The notes: generated from the letters alone by a model not told the origin. A stretch of DNA of 64,000 nucleotides from Kiritimatiellia bacterium (GCA_028686345.1 JAQUCE010000006.1:1-64000); one strand, 5' to 3'; shown: positions 1 to 8,529, counted from the stretch's first letter. Numbers and translations are program-made.

Positions 1-342
1 TTTGGCATGTGGAGGTAACAAGACATGCGAAACATTGCGGTATTGGCCCGTAAGCCAGTGCGAAGCAGGGGTAGTTCCCGCTGACAACGAAGATGCGAGC
101 CCTAATAAAGTGAACTCGCTTCGGCCTAGTTACACTAAAACTCCGACGGCCAACCTTCCAGAGATGGTGAAAGCCTACGCGCACAAGATTGCGGAGATAT
201 GGATATACATCTTTAATATAAAGTAAAGTCGGGCCTCCCTGTGCATGCCTTACTACGAGGATAACGGGTGAGCCGTATAGTGGAAATCTCTATCTACGGT
301 TCGATGAGGGCCTCGGGGTTAAACTCCCGAGTGCTACTCTAC
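1..342 (+). mobile_element. group II intron, 3' portion (5' part lies outside the window)
   Basis: The right end of a self-splicing retroelement. The bases at 270-302 form a recognisable domain V: outer strands GAGCCGTA and TACGGTTC pair, a two-base bulge (TC) follows and a GAAA-type tip closes it. A domain VI-like hairpin (about 311-330) and a 3' end CTACTCTAC at 334-342 come next, as in bacterial group II introns. The first 230 bases have the look of structured intron RNA (domains I-IV) rather than protein; the short open frame there resembles no protein. No reverse transcriptase is visible, so the intron either lacks one or it lies upstream. The 3' splice site should be just after base 342. 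The 285 bases from the only GTGCG-like start (58) are too few for a whole intron. Confidence 0.75.
270..342 (+). ncRNA. group II intron domains V and VI
   Basis: Catalytic domain V (270-302) holds the 34-nt-class hairpin with its two-nucleotide bulge. Domain VI (about 305-335) should carry the branch-point adenosine, and the intron ends in AC at 341-342. The assignment rests on the domain V stem sequence and the order V, VI, terminal YAC. Confidence 0.75.
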
Positions 343-432
343 TGCGCTTTGTGGTTAAAAAATTTTGTGGCATTCGTACTTTCGTGGTAAAAAAATGGCT
401 GCGACTCCGCTGTGCAAGGACTACTGCACAGG
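343..432. repeat. exon-side spacer with ACCACGAAA-type repeats and a small hairpin
   Basis: Right of the intron lie two imperfect direct repeats of TTTGTGGTTAAAAAA (about 347 and 380). Read on the other strand they resemble the ACCACGAAA repeats seen near 30430 and 36600. A 7-bp hairpin with stem CTGTGCA follows at 410-431. Confidence 0.4.
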
Positions 433-985
433 CTGAAATCATGGAGTCGGGTGATATCTTCTGCCGCTACTGCCTGCCGCGCTGCTGCTTGTCTGTTCAA
501 TCTGGCTGCAAACGGCTATGACTGCGAGTTATGGCTGGATCTGGCGGGGATAGTCAAAGAGCCTGCCAACACTAGCTTCACCCGGCTGGGCCTGCAGCGT
601 GGCCGGCCCGGCGGCACCCAGCGCCATATTGGTGGTGCGGCGTGTGGTCGGAACATCATTGGGCATCTCGCGGCAGCCCACGCAGCCGCGCACCTCGTCT
701 GGCATGTAGTTGACAAAGGTGCGCTCAGTGTGCACAGCCATGTAGTTTTTATCTAAAGCCTGAAAATAGATGTTCTTGTTGGCCGGCACCTTAAAGCAGG
801 CTGAGCCGTCCGCATTGACCGGCACAAGGCCGTATTGAACCTTAAGTCCAGGCAGGTTTTTACCGAGAGCGGTGTAAAAAGATGCTCAGAGAGCGGAAAG
901 GGATCTTTGAAGAGCCGCCCATCAATGCCGGTTGAATCACGATACCATTTGCCCGCCGCATCTTTGAAATAGAACCCGTCATGGC
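430..985 (-). pseudogene. decayed hydrazine-synthase-alpha-like (HZS_alpha) cytochrome-type protein
   Basis: A remnant of the large secreted HZS_alpha-like proteins common in planctomycetes and other PVC bacteria. Reading leftward, one frame gives KDPFPLSEHLF (around 895). A second frame then gives VPVNADGSACFKVPA, IYFQALDKNYMAV, MPDEVRGCVGC (around 680) and DYPRQIQP. The switch between the frames lies at about 860-895, so there is a frameshift. A stop follows QIQP at 527-529, just where the family normally continues into a second heme motif. The expected CxxCH heme site reads CVGCR, so the axial histidine codon is mutated. Only a fragment of one central domain remains. Its 5' end stops at a hairpin repeat (986-1024) and its 3' side ends near the group II intron. 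Confidence 0.7.
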
Positions 986-1024
986 CGAGCGCGTTGTCTT
1001 GCCCTTTAGCAAGGGTCTATATGC
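986..1024. repeat. hairpin repeat module H (stem CCCTT/AAGGG)
   Basis: The sequence TTGTCTTGCCCTTTAGCAAG followed by GGTCTA is a diverged copy of a module also found at about 35136, 39147 and 45989. It forms a short CCCTT/AAGGG hairpin. It marks the left end of the catalase region and the start of the pseudogene fragment, and could act as a weak terminator for the catalase gene. Confidence 0.55.
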
Positions 1025-1037
1025 TACACGTTACACC

Positions 1038-2510
1038 CTATACTTTACAGGCTTCGACTTCGCTCATGGGAATGCCGAGCGCCTTGGCTACGCCCTGGCC
1101 GTAAGCTGGGTCAGCCTTGAGGCAGTTTCGGATGTGGCGGCACTTGATTTTCATCGGCGCGTCGCCCATGTTGCGGGCAGTGTTGTCGAAGAGCACCTGC
1201 TGCTGCTCAGGACGCATGAGCCGGAAGAGAGCGCCGGGCTGGCTGTAGTAATCGTCATCATCTTCGCGGTGGCTCCAGTGGTCAGCGGCCCCCGAGAGCG
1301 CCAGCGGCGGCTCTTTGACTTCAGGCTGCTCCTGCCACTCGCCATAGCTGTTAGGCTCATAACCCAGTGTAGCGCCGTAGTTACCATCCGTGCGCATCTG
1401 ACCGTCGCGGTGGAAGGCATGGTAGGGACAGCGCGGGGCGTTGACCGGGATCAGGCTGTGGTTAACGCCGAGGCGGTAGCGCTGGGCATCGCCGTAGGAG
1501 AAGAGGCGGCCCTGCAGCATCTTGTCGGGCGAGAGGCCAATGCCCGGCACAATATTGGCAGGGTTGAAGGCGGCCTGTTCGACATCGGCGAAGTAGTTTT
1601 CGGGGTTACGGTTAAGCTCAAGCACGCCGACATCGATCAGCGGGTAATCCTTGTGCGACCAGACCTTAGTCAGGTCGAACGGGTTGTAGGGCAGCTGGGC
1701 GGCCTGTGCAGCGGTCATGACCTGGATCTTGACATTCCATTTCGGGAAGTTGCCTGCCTCAATGTTGTCGAATAGATCGCGCTGGTTGCTTTCGCGGCAG
1801 CTTGCGATCACAGCCTCAGCCTCCTGGTCTGTGAGGCACTTGATGCCCTGCGCGGTCTTTAGGTGGAACTTGACCCAGATCCGTTCGTTCTTGGCATTGA
1901 TCAGGCTGTAGGCATGGCTGCTGTAGCCGTTCATGTGGCGGTATGAGAGAGGAATGCCGCGGTCGCTCATGGTGATGGTGACCTGATGGAGCGCCTCGGG
2001 CAGATTGGTCCAAAAATCCCAGTTGTTTTTGGCGCTGCGCAGATTGGTTTTCGGGTCGCGCTTGACTGCGTGGTTAAGGTCCGGGAATTTGAGAGGATCG
2101 CGCAGGAAGAACACCGGCGTGTTGTTGCCGACCAGGTCCCAGTTGCCCTCTTCGGTGTAGAATTTCATGGCAAAACCGCGGATATCACGCTCGGCATCCG
2201 CTGCGCCACGTTCGCCGGCCACGGTTGAGAAGCGCACAAACGCTTCGGTTTTTTTTCCGACCTCAGAAAAAATTTTCGCTTTGGTGTACTGTGTGATATC
2301 ATTTGTAACAGTAAAGGTGCCGAAAGCGCCTGAGCCCTTGGCGTGCATGCGCCGCTCAGGGATGACCTCCCGGTCAAAGTGAGCCAGCTTTTCGATAAAC
2401 CAAACATCCTGAAGCAACTGCGGGCCGCGTGGTCCAGCAGTCATCACGTTCTGGTTATCCGCAACCGGCGCGCCAGCGGCGGTGGTCAATTTTTTACTCT
2501 GCTCCTTCAT
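1038..2510 (-). CDS. katA: monofunctional heme catalase
   Basis: Breaks down hydrogen peroxide to water and oxygen in the cytoplasm. The 490-residue protein has the small-subunit catalase length. The distal site is visible in [20 protein letters not shown] with catalytic His56. The distal Asn lies in VGNNTPVFF, and the proximal tyrosine that binds heme iron is in [14 protein letters not shown]. The C-terminal arm ending in [12 protein letters not shown] resembles bacterial clade 3 enzymes. The ATG at 2510 has a strong ribosome site (AAGGAG, six bases upstream). The gene stands alone, with a promoter and a dyad in its 140-base leader that could serve peroxide or iron regulation, although no clear PerR, Fur or OxyR box is present. 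Confidence 0.96.
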   Translation of the reverse strand: MKEQSKKLTTAAGAPVADNQNVMTAGPRGPQLLQDVWFIEKLAHFDREVIPERRMHAKGSGAFGTFTVTNDITQYTKAKIFSEVGKKTEAFVRFSTVAGERGAADAERDIRGFAMKFYTEEGNWDLVGNNTPVFFLRDPLKFPDLNHAVKRDPKTNLRSAKNNWDFWTNLPEALHQVTITMSDRGIPLSYRHMNGYSSHAYSLINAKNERIWVKFHLKTAQGIKCLTDQEAEAVIASCRESNQRDLFDNIEAGNFPKWNVKIQVMTAAQAAQLPYNPFDLTKVWSHKDYPLIDVGVLELNRNPENYFADVEQAAFNPANIVPGIGLSPDKMLQGRLFSYGDAQRYRLGVNHSLIPVNAPRCPYHAFHRDGQMRTDGNYGATLGYEPNSYGEWQEQPEVKEPPLALSGAADHWSHREDDDDYYSQPGALFRLMRPEQQQVLFDNTARNMGDAPMKIKCRHIRNCLKADPAYGQGVAKALGIPMSEVEACKV

Positions 2511-2557
2511 GTGCCTTCTCCTTCTTTTTTTACTTTTAGTTGATGAGAAGAGATCAT

Positions 2558-2586
2558 GTTCAGTGCCATTATCACCTCACTTGAAC
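2558..2586. promoter_or_regulatory. dyad in the catalase leader
   Basis: GTTCAGTG at 2558-2565 is mirrored by CACTTGAAC at 2578-2586, with one extra base and about 12 bases between. It lies between the predicted promoter and the catalase start, so it could be an operator or an mRNA hairpin. It does not match a regulator box I know. Confidence 0.3.
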
Positions 2587-2625
2587 TAAGTATCACTTGT
2601 CTAATGATCTCATCACGCGTATAAA

Positions 2626-2653
2626 ACTATAACATATTTTTCATTAAAGCCAA
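2626..2653 (-). promoter_or_regulatory. predicted sigma-70 promoter of the catalase gene
   Basis: Reading leftward: TTGGCT (2653-2648), 16 bases, TATAGT (2631-2626). Transcription would start about 110 bases before the katA ATG. Confidence 0.4.
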
Positions 2654-2719
2654 TCGTAATCAGCTTTCTTTTATCAACGGCGAGTTACTTCAAGAGCGAA
2701 AGCAGGGTGGATTTAACGA

Positions 2720-2748
2720 TTGTCCGCTTGTGGTAAATGTGGTTTACT
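2720..2748 (+). promoter_or_regulatory. possible promoter of the radical SAM gene
   Basis: TTGTCC at 2720-2725, 17 bases, TTTACT at 2743-2748, about 30 bases before the TTG start codon. The match is moderate. Confidence 0.3.
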
Positions 2749-2778
2749 ATCCACTATGTTTTTTATTAGGAGGTTTTT

Positions 2779-4239
2779 TTGAGAGTAGCCATAGCTTATC
2801 CGCCCTTTGAATCAGAGAAGGGAGTCCCTCTGCTGTCGCAGAACCGCCAGTTCCAGTGGTTCTCGCGGCCCACCTATATCTATCCGGTAGTCCCGGCGCA
2901 GATGGCGACCATGCTCCAGCAGGCAGGCCATGCGGTGGGCTGGCTGGATGGCATTGCATTTGAATGGAGCCGCGCGCAGTATGACAGGGAGTTAAGCGTT
3001 TTTAAGCCTGATCTGGTGGTGCTGGAAACAAAAACTCCGGTGGTTTCTGCCCACTGGAGCTACATCAAAGAGCTAAAAGCAATGTTGCCGGATGTGACTG
3101 TGGTGCTGACAGGCGACCATGTGACCGCGCTGCCGGAGGAGAGCTTCCGGCACACTCCGGTGGATTACATCCTGAGTGGCGGCGACTATGATTTTCTGCT
3201 GCTAAATCTGCTTCAAGCCCTGGACACCGGCAGGCTGGAGAGTGCCGCGCTGGAGCAGGGCATCTACTGGCGTGAAGGGGAGAGTGTTAAAAACAGCGGC
3301 CCTTTTCAGCTTAATCACGATTTGAAGAGTGTGCCTTGGATTGACCGTGATCTGACGCACTGGGAGCTTTACGCCGAGAAAAACGGCAACTACCGCGAAA
3401 CACCCGGCACCTACATTATGTCAGGCCGCGACTGCTGGCATGGCAAATGCACCTTCTGTTCGTGGACCACCTTATATCCTACCTACCGCACCCGTGATCC
3501 GATTGATGTGGTGGATGAGATCGGTGATCTGATACAGCGCTACGGTGTGCGGGAGATTATGGATGACACCGGTTGTCTGCCGGTGGGCAATTGGTTGCGG
3601 ACCTTCTGTCATGAGATGATCAAGCGCGGTTACCACAAGCGCGTGCGCATGGACTGTAATATGCGGTTCGGGCATTTAACCTATGCGGATTATGCTCTGA
3701 TGCGCGAGGCAGGCTTCCGTCTGGTGCTCTTTGGTGTGGAATCCGCCAATCAAGCCACGCTCGACCGCTTGGTCAAAGGGGTCAAGGTGGAGGACATTGT
3801 GAGCGGAGCCCAGAGCGCGGCCAAGGCGGGGCTGGATGTTCATATCACACTGATGTTCGGTTACCCCTGGGAGGGCGAGGCTGAGATCGAGAACTCGGTT
3901 GCGCTGGCCCGTCATCTGCTGCGCAAGGGGTACGCCTACACCCTGCAGTGCACCATGATGATCCCCTATCCGGGCACGCCGCTCTTTAAAGAGCTGGATC
4001 AGGGTGATCTGCTGCTGACCCGCAACTGGGACGACTACGACATGCGAATGCAGGTGATGAAAAGTTCCGTGCCGGAGACCTACACCAAGGCGGCAATTCG
4101 CCGGGTTTACAGGGGTTTTATGCACCCCGAGACTGTGCTGCGACGTTTGCTGACCACCCGTGATCTGCGGGCGGATCTCAAGTTTTACTGGCGCGGCTTC
4201 CGCTCGTTGATCGGACATCTGACCGACTTCAAGAGCTAG
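2779..4239 (+). CDS. cobalamin-binding-domain radical SAM protein
   Basis: An iron-sulphur enzyme that should cleave S-adenosylmethionine and, by family, probably acts in methylation or rearrangement; the substrate is unknown. Residues 1-150 resemble the B12-binding Rossmann fold (PVVPAQMATMLQQAGH, then VLTGDHVTALPE and YILSGGDYDFL). The radical SAM barrel begins near 210. The cluster-binding cysteines are Cys219, Cys224 and Cys227 (CWHGKCTFC), a CX4CX2C spacing instead of the usual CX3CX2C. Later motifs include LFGVESANQATLDRL and HITLMFGYPWE. The start is TTG at 2779 because a perfect AGGAGG sits five bases upstream. It is a single gene with no partner that would reveal the substrate. Length (486 aa) suits the family. 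Confidence 0.85.
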   Translation: MRVAIAYPPFESEKGVPLLSQNRQFQWFSRPTYIYPVVPAQMATMLQQAGHAVGWLDGIAFEWSRAQYDRELSVFKPDLVVLETKTPVVSAHWSYIKELKAMLPDVTVVLTGDHVTALPEESFRHTPVDYILSGGDYDFLLLNLLQALDTGRLESAALEQGIYWREGESVKNSGPFQLNHDLKSVPWIDRDLTHWELYAEKNGNYRETPGTYIMSGRDCWHGKCTFCSWTTLYPTYRTRDPIDVVDEIGDLIQRYGVREIMDDTGCLPVGNWLRTFCHEMIKRGYHKRVRMDCNMRFGHLTYADYALMREAGFRLVLFGVESANQATLDRLVKGVKVEDIVSGAQSAAKAGLDVHITLMFGYPWEGEAEIENSVALARHLLRKGYAYTLQCTMMIPYPGTPLFKELDQGDLLLTRNWDDYDMRMQVMKSSVPETYTKAAIRRVYRGFMHPETVLRRLLTTRDLRADLKFYWRGFRSLIGHLTDFKS

Positions 4240-4257
4240 CCGGCATTGCCCGGCGAA

Positions 4258-4302
4258 ACAACTGCCGGTGCGTGTGAGGGCGTAATATTGAAGGGCAGTT
4301 GT
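4258..4302 (+). terminator. inverted repeat after the radical SAM gene
   Basis: ACAACTGCC (4258-4266) and GGCAGTTGT (4294-4302) form a perfect 9-bp stem with a 27-base loop, just after the stop codon. No T-run follows, so it is at best a weak or factor-dependent terminator. Confidence 0.3.
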
Positions 4303-4397
4303 CAACACTGCAAAAGCGCGGCTTTGCCTAAATTTTACCGGCACTGTGCGTGATTTTGTTAGAAAAGAAGTTATTTTAAAAAACTTCAGGGGGATGC

Positions 4398-4427
4398 TTG
4401 ACATCAGAAGCTAATTTTTGATATTGT
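4398..4427 (+). promoter_or_regulatory. predicted sigma-70 promoter of rplU-rpmA-obgE
   Basis: TTGACA at 4398-4403, 18 bases, TATTGT at 4422-4427. The leader is about 60 bases and carries a small hairpin (CCGAC at 4444, GTCGG at 4456). Confidence 0.55.
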
Positions 4428-4494
4428 TTTGATCTTATTCGCGCCGACTCAGAGGGTCGGATTTGCGTGATTTAATTTGGTGAGGAAGAAAATA

Positions 4495-4809
4495 ATGGAA
4501 GCGTATGCGGTTTTACAGACCGGTGGCAAGCAGTATCGCGTCACACCGGGAGTTACATTTGAGATTGAGCGCCTTGAAGCTGAAGCCGGACAGGATATTG
4601 AGCTTAAAGAGGTGATTGCACTCTCTGACGGCAGCGAATTGAAGATTGGCATGCCTTATGTTGAAGGAGCCAAGGTTGTTCTGACTGTGGTTGGACACAA
4701 GCGGGGCAAGAAATTGGTTAACTTCAAGAAAAAGCGGCGTAAAGGCTATTCCCGTAAAGTTGGCCATCGTCAGGAACTGACGGTGGTTGCGGTTAAGTCA
4801 TTGGCTTAA
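4495..4809 (+). CDS. rplU: 50S ribosomal protein L21
   Basis: A structural protein of the large ribosomal subunit that binds 23S rRNA. The sequence YAVLQTGGKQYRV near the N terminus and the basic KKRRKGYSRKVGHRQELT near the C terminus are diagnostic. I chose the ATG at 4495 rather than the TTG six codons upstream: GAGGAAG lies at a suitable distance, and the resulting 104 residues match the family. First gene of a three-gene operon with rpmA 37 bases on and obgE after it, the widely conserved order. Confidence 0.96.
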   Translation: MEAYAVLQTGGKQYRVTPGVTFEIERLEAEAGQDIELKEVIALSDGSELKIGMPYVEGAKVVLTVVGHKRGKKLVNFKKKRRKGYSRKVGHRQELTVVAVKSLA

Positions 4810-4846
4810 TTTTCTCAACCTAGATTCAATATAAGGAGATTGATTT

Positions 4847-5092
4847 ATGGCATCAAGTACAGGTAGGAATGGTCGCGACAGCAATGCCAAGCGGCTGGGC
4901 GTAAAGCTTTATGACGGACAGTTGGCTCCGGCGGGTTCAATCATTGTGCGTCAGCGCGGCACCAAGGTGCATCCTGGCGATAATGTTGGATGTGGCCGTG
5001 ATTTCACACTGTTTGCTTTGAAAGACGGAAAAGTGAAATTCCAGAAAAAAGGCAAAGTGGTAAGCATTTTGCCAATAGCAGAGAACGCATAA
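4847..5092 (+). CDS. rpmA: 50S ribosomal protein L27
   Basis: A large-subunit ribosomal protein whose N terminus reaches toward the peptidyl-transferase centre. [19 protein letters not shown] and the central [18 protein letters not shown] are classic L27. The N-terminal arm is short ([12 protein letters not shown]): the usual MAHKKGxGSS basic stretch is replaced by MASSTG, so it has fewer positive charges than most L27. There is no sign of the cleavable extension found in Firmicutes. AAGGAG precedes the ATG. It is followed 41 bases later by obgE. Confidence 0.96.
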   Translation: MASSTGRNGRDSNAKRLGVKLYDGQLAPAGSIIVRQRGTKVHPGDNVGCGRDFTLFALKDGKVKFQKKGKVVSILPIAENA

Positions 5093-5133
5093 ACATTGCG
5101 TATCATCTTAACATATTCGGATAGACGCTTCAG

Positions 5134-6321
5134 GTGAAAATCAGGAAGTTTATTGATCAAGTCACTGTTCATGTGCGCGCCGGCAAGGGTGGCAATGGCA
5201 GTGGCAGCTTCCGGCGTGAGGCGTGTATTCCATTAGGCGGGCCCGATGGCGGCGATGGCGGTCGCGGAGGTCACGTTATTTTTCAAGGGAGTCACGATGT
5301 GAACTCCCTGATTAATTTATATTTTGCCCCCCAGCTGTTCGCTGAAAACGGGGTGGCTGGCAGCGGTCGTAGGAAATATGGGCGCAATGGGCGCGATCTG
5401 ATCGTCAAGGTTCCTTGCGGCACCGAGCTATACAATGCCGAGACAGGCCAGCTGATCGTAGATATTGTCGAGCATGGTCAGAGTGTGACCGTGGCCACGG
5501 GCGGCAAGGGCGGCTTGGGTAATGTGCACTTCAAAACATCCACGCATCAGGCCCCGGTTGAACACACCCCCGGTGTGAGCGGCGATGAATTCAGAGTGAC
5601 ACTCGAGCTTAAAACCATTGCGGATGCGGGTCTGCTTGGTTTTCCAAATGCCGGCAAGTCCTCGCTGCTCAGGTGCGTCAGTGATGCCCAGCCCAAGGTC
5701 GCGAGCTATCCTTTCACCACACTGAACCCGATTGTGGGCACAGTTAAATATGACGATTTTTCCCAACTGAGGGTCGCTGATGTGCCTGGAATTATCGAGG
5801 GTGCGGCAGAGGGCGGGGGGCTGGGCTTGCGTTTCCTGAAACACATTGCCCGTTCAACGATACTGGTCTATGTGATCGACATGGCTGGCACCGACAACCG
5901 TGATCCGTGGGATGATTATGTGAAGCTGCGGCGGGAGGTGGAGCAGTATGACGCATCCCTGCTGGAGCGGCCTTCAATTGTGCTTGCCAATAAGATGGAT
6001 GTGGATCAAGCGCAGGAGAATCTGTCGCGGTTTATCCAGGAAACCGGTGTTACGCCTATTCCGCTCTCTACCCTTGAGCGTGAGAACGAGGGTGTTGTGC
6101 GGTTTAAGCGGGAGATTTGGGAGCTCCTGCGCCCGTCACCGCTCGGTAGCTGGGGCCGGGAGGGCGGGGAGGGTGCGGTGGAGGCGGCCTCCGCTGCGCC
6201 TGACGAGACTCTGCTCCCGCCCACGTACGAAGGTGAGTTTATTCATGAAGACGCGCTGAAGCATGCGTCATTCCTTGATCTTCCCCCGAAGAGTTTAACG
6301 AAAAAAAAGCGCCGTACATAA
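5134..6321 (+). CDS. obgE: Obg family GTPase
   Basis: A GTP-binding protein that acts in late large-subunit assembly and stress control. The glycine-rich Obg fold covers residues 1-160 (AGKGGNGSGSFRREA, GGPDGGDGG). The G domain follows with G1 GFPNAGKSS (169-177), the switch and G3 region VADVPGIIEGA and G4 NKMD. After the G domain is a 60-residue tail of low complexity ending in a basic KSLTKKKRRT; it does not look like the OCT domain of some Obg proteins. The GTG at 5134 is the best start, since VTVHVRAG must lie close to the N terminus, but its ribosome site is weak. Last gene of the L21-L27-Obg operon. Confidence 0.95.
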   Translation: MKIRKFIDQVTVHVRAGKGGNGSGSFRREACIPLGGPDGGDGGRGGHVIFQGSHDVNSLINLYFAPQLFAENGVAGSGRRKYGRNGRDLIVKVPCGTELYNAETGQLIVDIVEHGQSVTVATGGKGGLGNVHFKTSTHQAPVEHTPGVSGDEFRVTLELKTIADAGLLGFPNAGKSSLLRCVSDAQPKVASYPFTTLNPIVGTVKYDDFSQLRVADVPGIIEGAAEGGGLGLRFLKHIARSTILVYVIDMAGTDNRDPWDDYVKLRREVEQYDASLLERPSIVLANKMDVDQAQENLSRFIQETGVTPIPLSTLERENEGVVRFKREIWELLRPSPLGSWGREGGEGAVEAASAAPDETLLPPTYEGEFIHEDALKHASFLDLPPKSLTKKKRRT

Positions 6322-6610
6322 TTAGAATTGCTGCTCGCGCTTACTCCCCTCCACACGGCGCGGGTCAAGGAAGTCGTCCGCTATGCGGGCGACTGCGGGC
6401 AGCACGCGAATGATCAGGCACTTTGCAGCAGGCTCGTGAAAGGTGCACCCAGGGTGTAGTGTTGCTTCTCAGAAGCAATTAGCGTATGCCGGGCGATTGT
6501 TCGCCAAAGGCGCACCCTGGGGTTTCATGATCTTTGTTTGGCTCAGAGAGCCAACACTACACGTTTCCACTTTGATGAAGCCTGCATGTCGCACGAGCGT
6601 TAAATTTTAA
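6322..6610. repeat. intergenic hairpin mosaic (modules A and B)
   Basis: Left part: module A at about 6358-6411, a 10-bp stem AGTCGTCCGC with loop TAT (6371-6393) after CGCGGGTCAAGGA. Right part: module B at about 6433-6600, with two hairpins, TTGCTTCT (6462-6478) and TTGGCTC (6538-6554, loop AGA), each next to a GTGTAG motif. Nearly the same B unit recurs at 38771, 40603 and 51660. Confidence 0.7.
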
Positions 6611-6619
6611 TCTAAGGGC

Positions 6620-6648
6620 TTGATTTTTACTTCCCCTGCTTCTATACT
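6620..6648 (+). promoter_or_regulatory. strong sigma-70-type promoter of the TPR gene
   Basis: TTGATT at 6620-6625, 17 bases, TATACT at 6643-6648. It overlaps the longest possible open frame and so argues that translation begins further on, at 6686. Confidence 0.6.
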
Positions 6649-6685
6649 TATTACGAATTTTTGTGACAGAAACGAGGAACTAATT

Positions 6686-8089
6686 ATGGCTGAAGATAAA
6701 TCAGAGCGGCAGGCTCAACAAGCGCAGAACTTTTATGCAAAAGGGCACGCCGCATATGAGCGTGGTAACTATGATATCGCGATTGACCTTTTAATGCAGT
6801 GCCTGACCAGAGCGTCCAGTTTTTCACGGGCCCGGAAAATCCTGCGCGCGGCGCAGATTGCGAAGTTCAAGCGTAGAAAGGTCAGTGGTTTTGCCAATGC
6901 AATCCTGGAGATCAAGCAGGCCTATATCCGAACCAAGGTCAAAGGTTTGTTAGGATCAGGCCGTCCGGATGCGGCACTCATCGCCTGCGAGAAGCTCTTG
7001 ACAATGAATCCTCTGCATGCGCTCAATGTTGAACTCGCGGTCCAGGCAGCTGAGGCCTCCGGCCACCCTGACGCGGCCCTGTTCACAGTTGAAGCCGCCT
7101 ACGAGCACAATCAAGATGACATGTCGCTGCTGCGCCGGGTGGCCGATTTTTATATGGCCGTGGGTGATTTCACCAAGGCGCGTGATGCCTATATTAAGCT
7201 CAACGCCTTTGTTCCGAATGATCAATCTATTTTCAAGAAGCTTAAAGACGCTGAAGCACGGGTCACGATGGCGGCTGGCTGGGAGGAGACTGCCGGCAAG
7301 AAGGATGGTTTCCGGGATTTGATCGCTGACAAAGATCAGGCTGAGAAGCTGGACAAACAGAGCAAAGCGGTTTTAGGCAGCTCAGATGCTGATGATCTGA
7401 TTGCGGATGCGCTCAAGCATATTGAGGAGGAGCCCAAGAACATGAACTATCGCCGTTCTTTAGCGCGGCTTTATATTCAGAGCAAGATGTTCGACAAGGC
7501 GGTTGAGGCACTTGAGGCTGCCCGTAAGATCAACCCCTCTGACCCTGAGCTTGACCGCTCGCTGACCAATGCGAAGATCTCCGCTTTTGAAGTCAGGATC
7601 GAGGAGGCCAAAGCCGCCAAGGACCTGGAATCCGCGAATGAGATTGAGAATGAGATGAATCAGTTTATCTTTGATGATCTCTCCGCGCGGGTGCAGAGCT
7701 ATCCGAATGACCTGCGTCTGCGGTTTGAGCTGGGCATGCAGTATTTCAATAATGGATACTATGATGATGCGATCGGACAGTTCCAGCTCTCGCAGCGCAG
7801 TCCAAAAGAGCGTGTGCTTTCACTCTATCATCTGGCGTTGTGCTTCAATCATAAGGGGCAGCGCGACATGGCGGTCATGCAGCTGGAGGCAGCTAATGAT
7901 CAGTTGCTCATCATGGATGAGATGAAAAAGAAAGTGGTTTTTCAACTCGGTGTGCTGGCGGAAGAGAGCGGCGATATCGAAAAAGCGTTTGGCTACTACA
8001 AGGATGTGTATGCAGCAGATATCGGCTTTGAGGACATTGGCTCTCGCATGGAAAACATTTATAAGCTGCGCAAAGCCAAAGAGGGCTAA
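6686..8089 (+). CDS. tetratricopeptide repeat protein
   Basis: A 467-residue cytoplasmic protein built of TPR helices, probably a scaffold for protein-protein contacts. No catalytic domain is visible. TPR-like units include AYERGNYDIAIDLLMQCL (near residue 25), the block around DAALFTVEAAYEHN, KAVEALEAARKINPSDPE and NNGYYDDAIGQFQLSQRS. I chose the ATG at 6686 (MAEDKSERQAQQAQNF) because a GAGGAA ribosome site precedes it and a strong promoter covers the upstream frame. There is no signal peptide. It stands alone between the obg operon and a repeat-rich gap. Similar TPR proteins are frequent in PVC bacteria; the function here is unknown. Confidence 0.85.
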   Translation: MAEDKSERQAQQAQNFYAKGHAAYERGNYDIAIDLLMQCLTRASSFSRARKILRAAQIAKFKRRKVSGFANAILEIKQAYIRTKVKGLLGSGRPDAALIACEKLLTMNPLHALNVELAVQAAEASGHPDAALFTVEAAYEHNQDDMSLLRRVADFYMAVGDFTKARDAYIKLNAFVPNDQSIFKKLKDAEARVTMAAGWEETAGKKDGFRDLIADKDQAEKLDKQSKAVLGSSDADDLIADALKHIEEEPKNMNYRRSLARLYIQSKMFDKAVEALEAARKINPSDPELDRSLTNAKISAFEVRIEEAKAAKDLESANEIENEMNQFIFDDLSARVQSYPNDLRLRFELGMQYFNNGYYDDAIGQFQLSQRSPKERVLSLYHLALCFNHKGQRDMAVMQLEAANDQLLIMDEMKKKVVFQLGVLAEESGDIEKAFGYYKDVYAADIGFEDIGSRMENIYKLRKAKEG

Positions 8090-8093
8090 AGCA

Positions 8094-8497
8094 GCTAGTC
8101 GCCGCCTGTCTGCGTGCTACGCACAGGCAGGCAACCAAAAGAGTTTGTGCGGTGTGCGGAAGGTCGTCGCTCTCATTCAGAAGTTTGTGATTAAGAGTCC
8201 GCTGCTACAGCAACAAACGCCCCGCGTTTGGGGAAACGAAGAGACGGAAGGCTGCTCCAAAGCGGGTTACTGAGAGGTTGCTGTAAAAGTGATAATGAAG
8301 CAGTGCAAGCATCTTGCTTGCAGAAAACATTTTCATTCAAGCTGGAAGCTTGATTTATGAATCGCCCGATTTGGAGAAGTTGTGGGGGAAGAGGGTGATC
8401 AACGTCTCCTGATTTCCAATCGACACCTGTGTTCGGCTGACTGCTATACTTGTGCAAGTAATCAGGAGAACCCCGAAGGGGTGTATTCACCTTAGCC
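8094..8497. repeat. intergenic hairpin mosaic (module C and others) up to the insertion sequence
   Basis: It begins five bases after the TPR stop codon with CTAGTCGCC and a TGCGT/ACGCA hairpin (about 8111-8123). Module C covers about 8186-8358: GTCCGCTGCTACAGCAACAA, an AAACGC/GCGTTT hairpin, then GCAAGCA (loop TCT) and TCAAGCT-type hairpins. Close relatives lie at 26740, 36855, 57240 and 63675. The last 130 bases are unassigned except for a CCCC/GGGG hairpin at 8471-8481. Confidence 0.65.
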
Positions 8498-8529
8498 CTG
8501 CCCATTACCCTTAATTTAGAACTGAACAA
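8498..8529 (+). repeat. left terminal inverted repeat of the insertion sequence
   Basis: It begins CTGCCCATTACCC and ends CTGAACAA. It pairs with 10886-10917 at 27 of 32 positions. Confidence 0.85.

Noticed and set aside
2-226. A 74-codon open frame within the intron region
   Set aside because: It resembles no protein and lies in sequence that reads as intron RNA before domain V.
430-985. A functional hydrazine synthase and anammox metabolism
   Set aside because: The gene is a broken fragment, related proteins are frequent outside anammox bacteria and no other anammox gene is present.
412-1775. Long open frames opposite the pseudogene and the catalase (for example 412-756 and 981-1775)
   Set aside because: They are the complement of recognisable coding sequence on the minus strand and give no protein-like sequence.
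2558-2586. A PerR, Fur or OxyR box before the catalase
   Set aside because: The dyad there does not match the known boxes.
6620-6685. Upstream start for the TPR protein (22 extra residues)
   Set aside because: The extra codons overlap a strong promoter (6620-6648) and would need translation to start at the -35 box.
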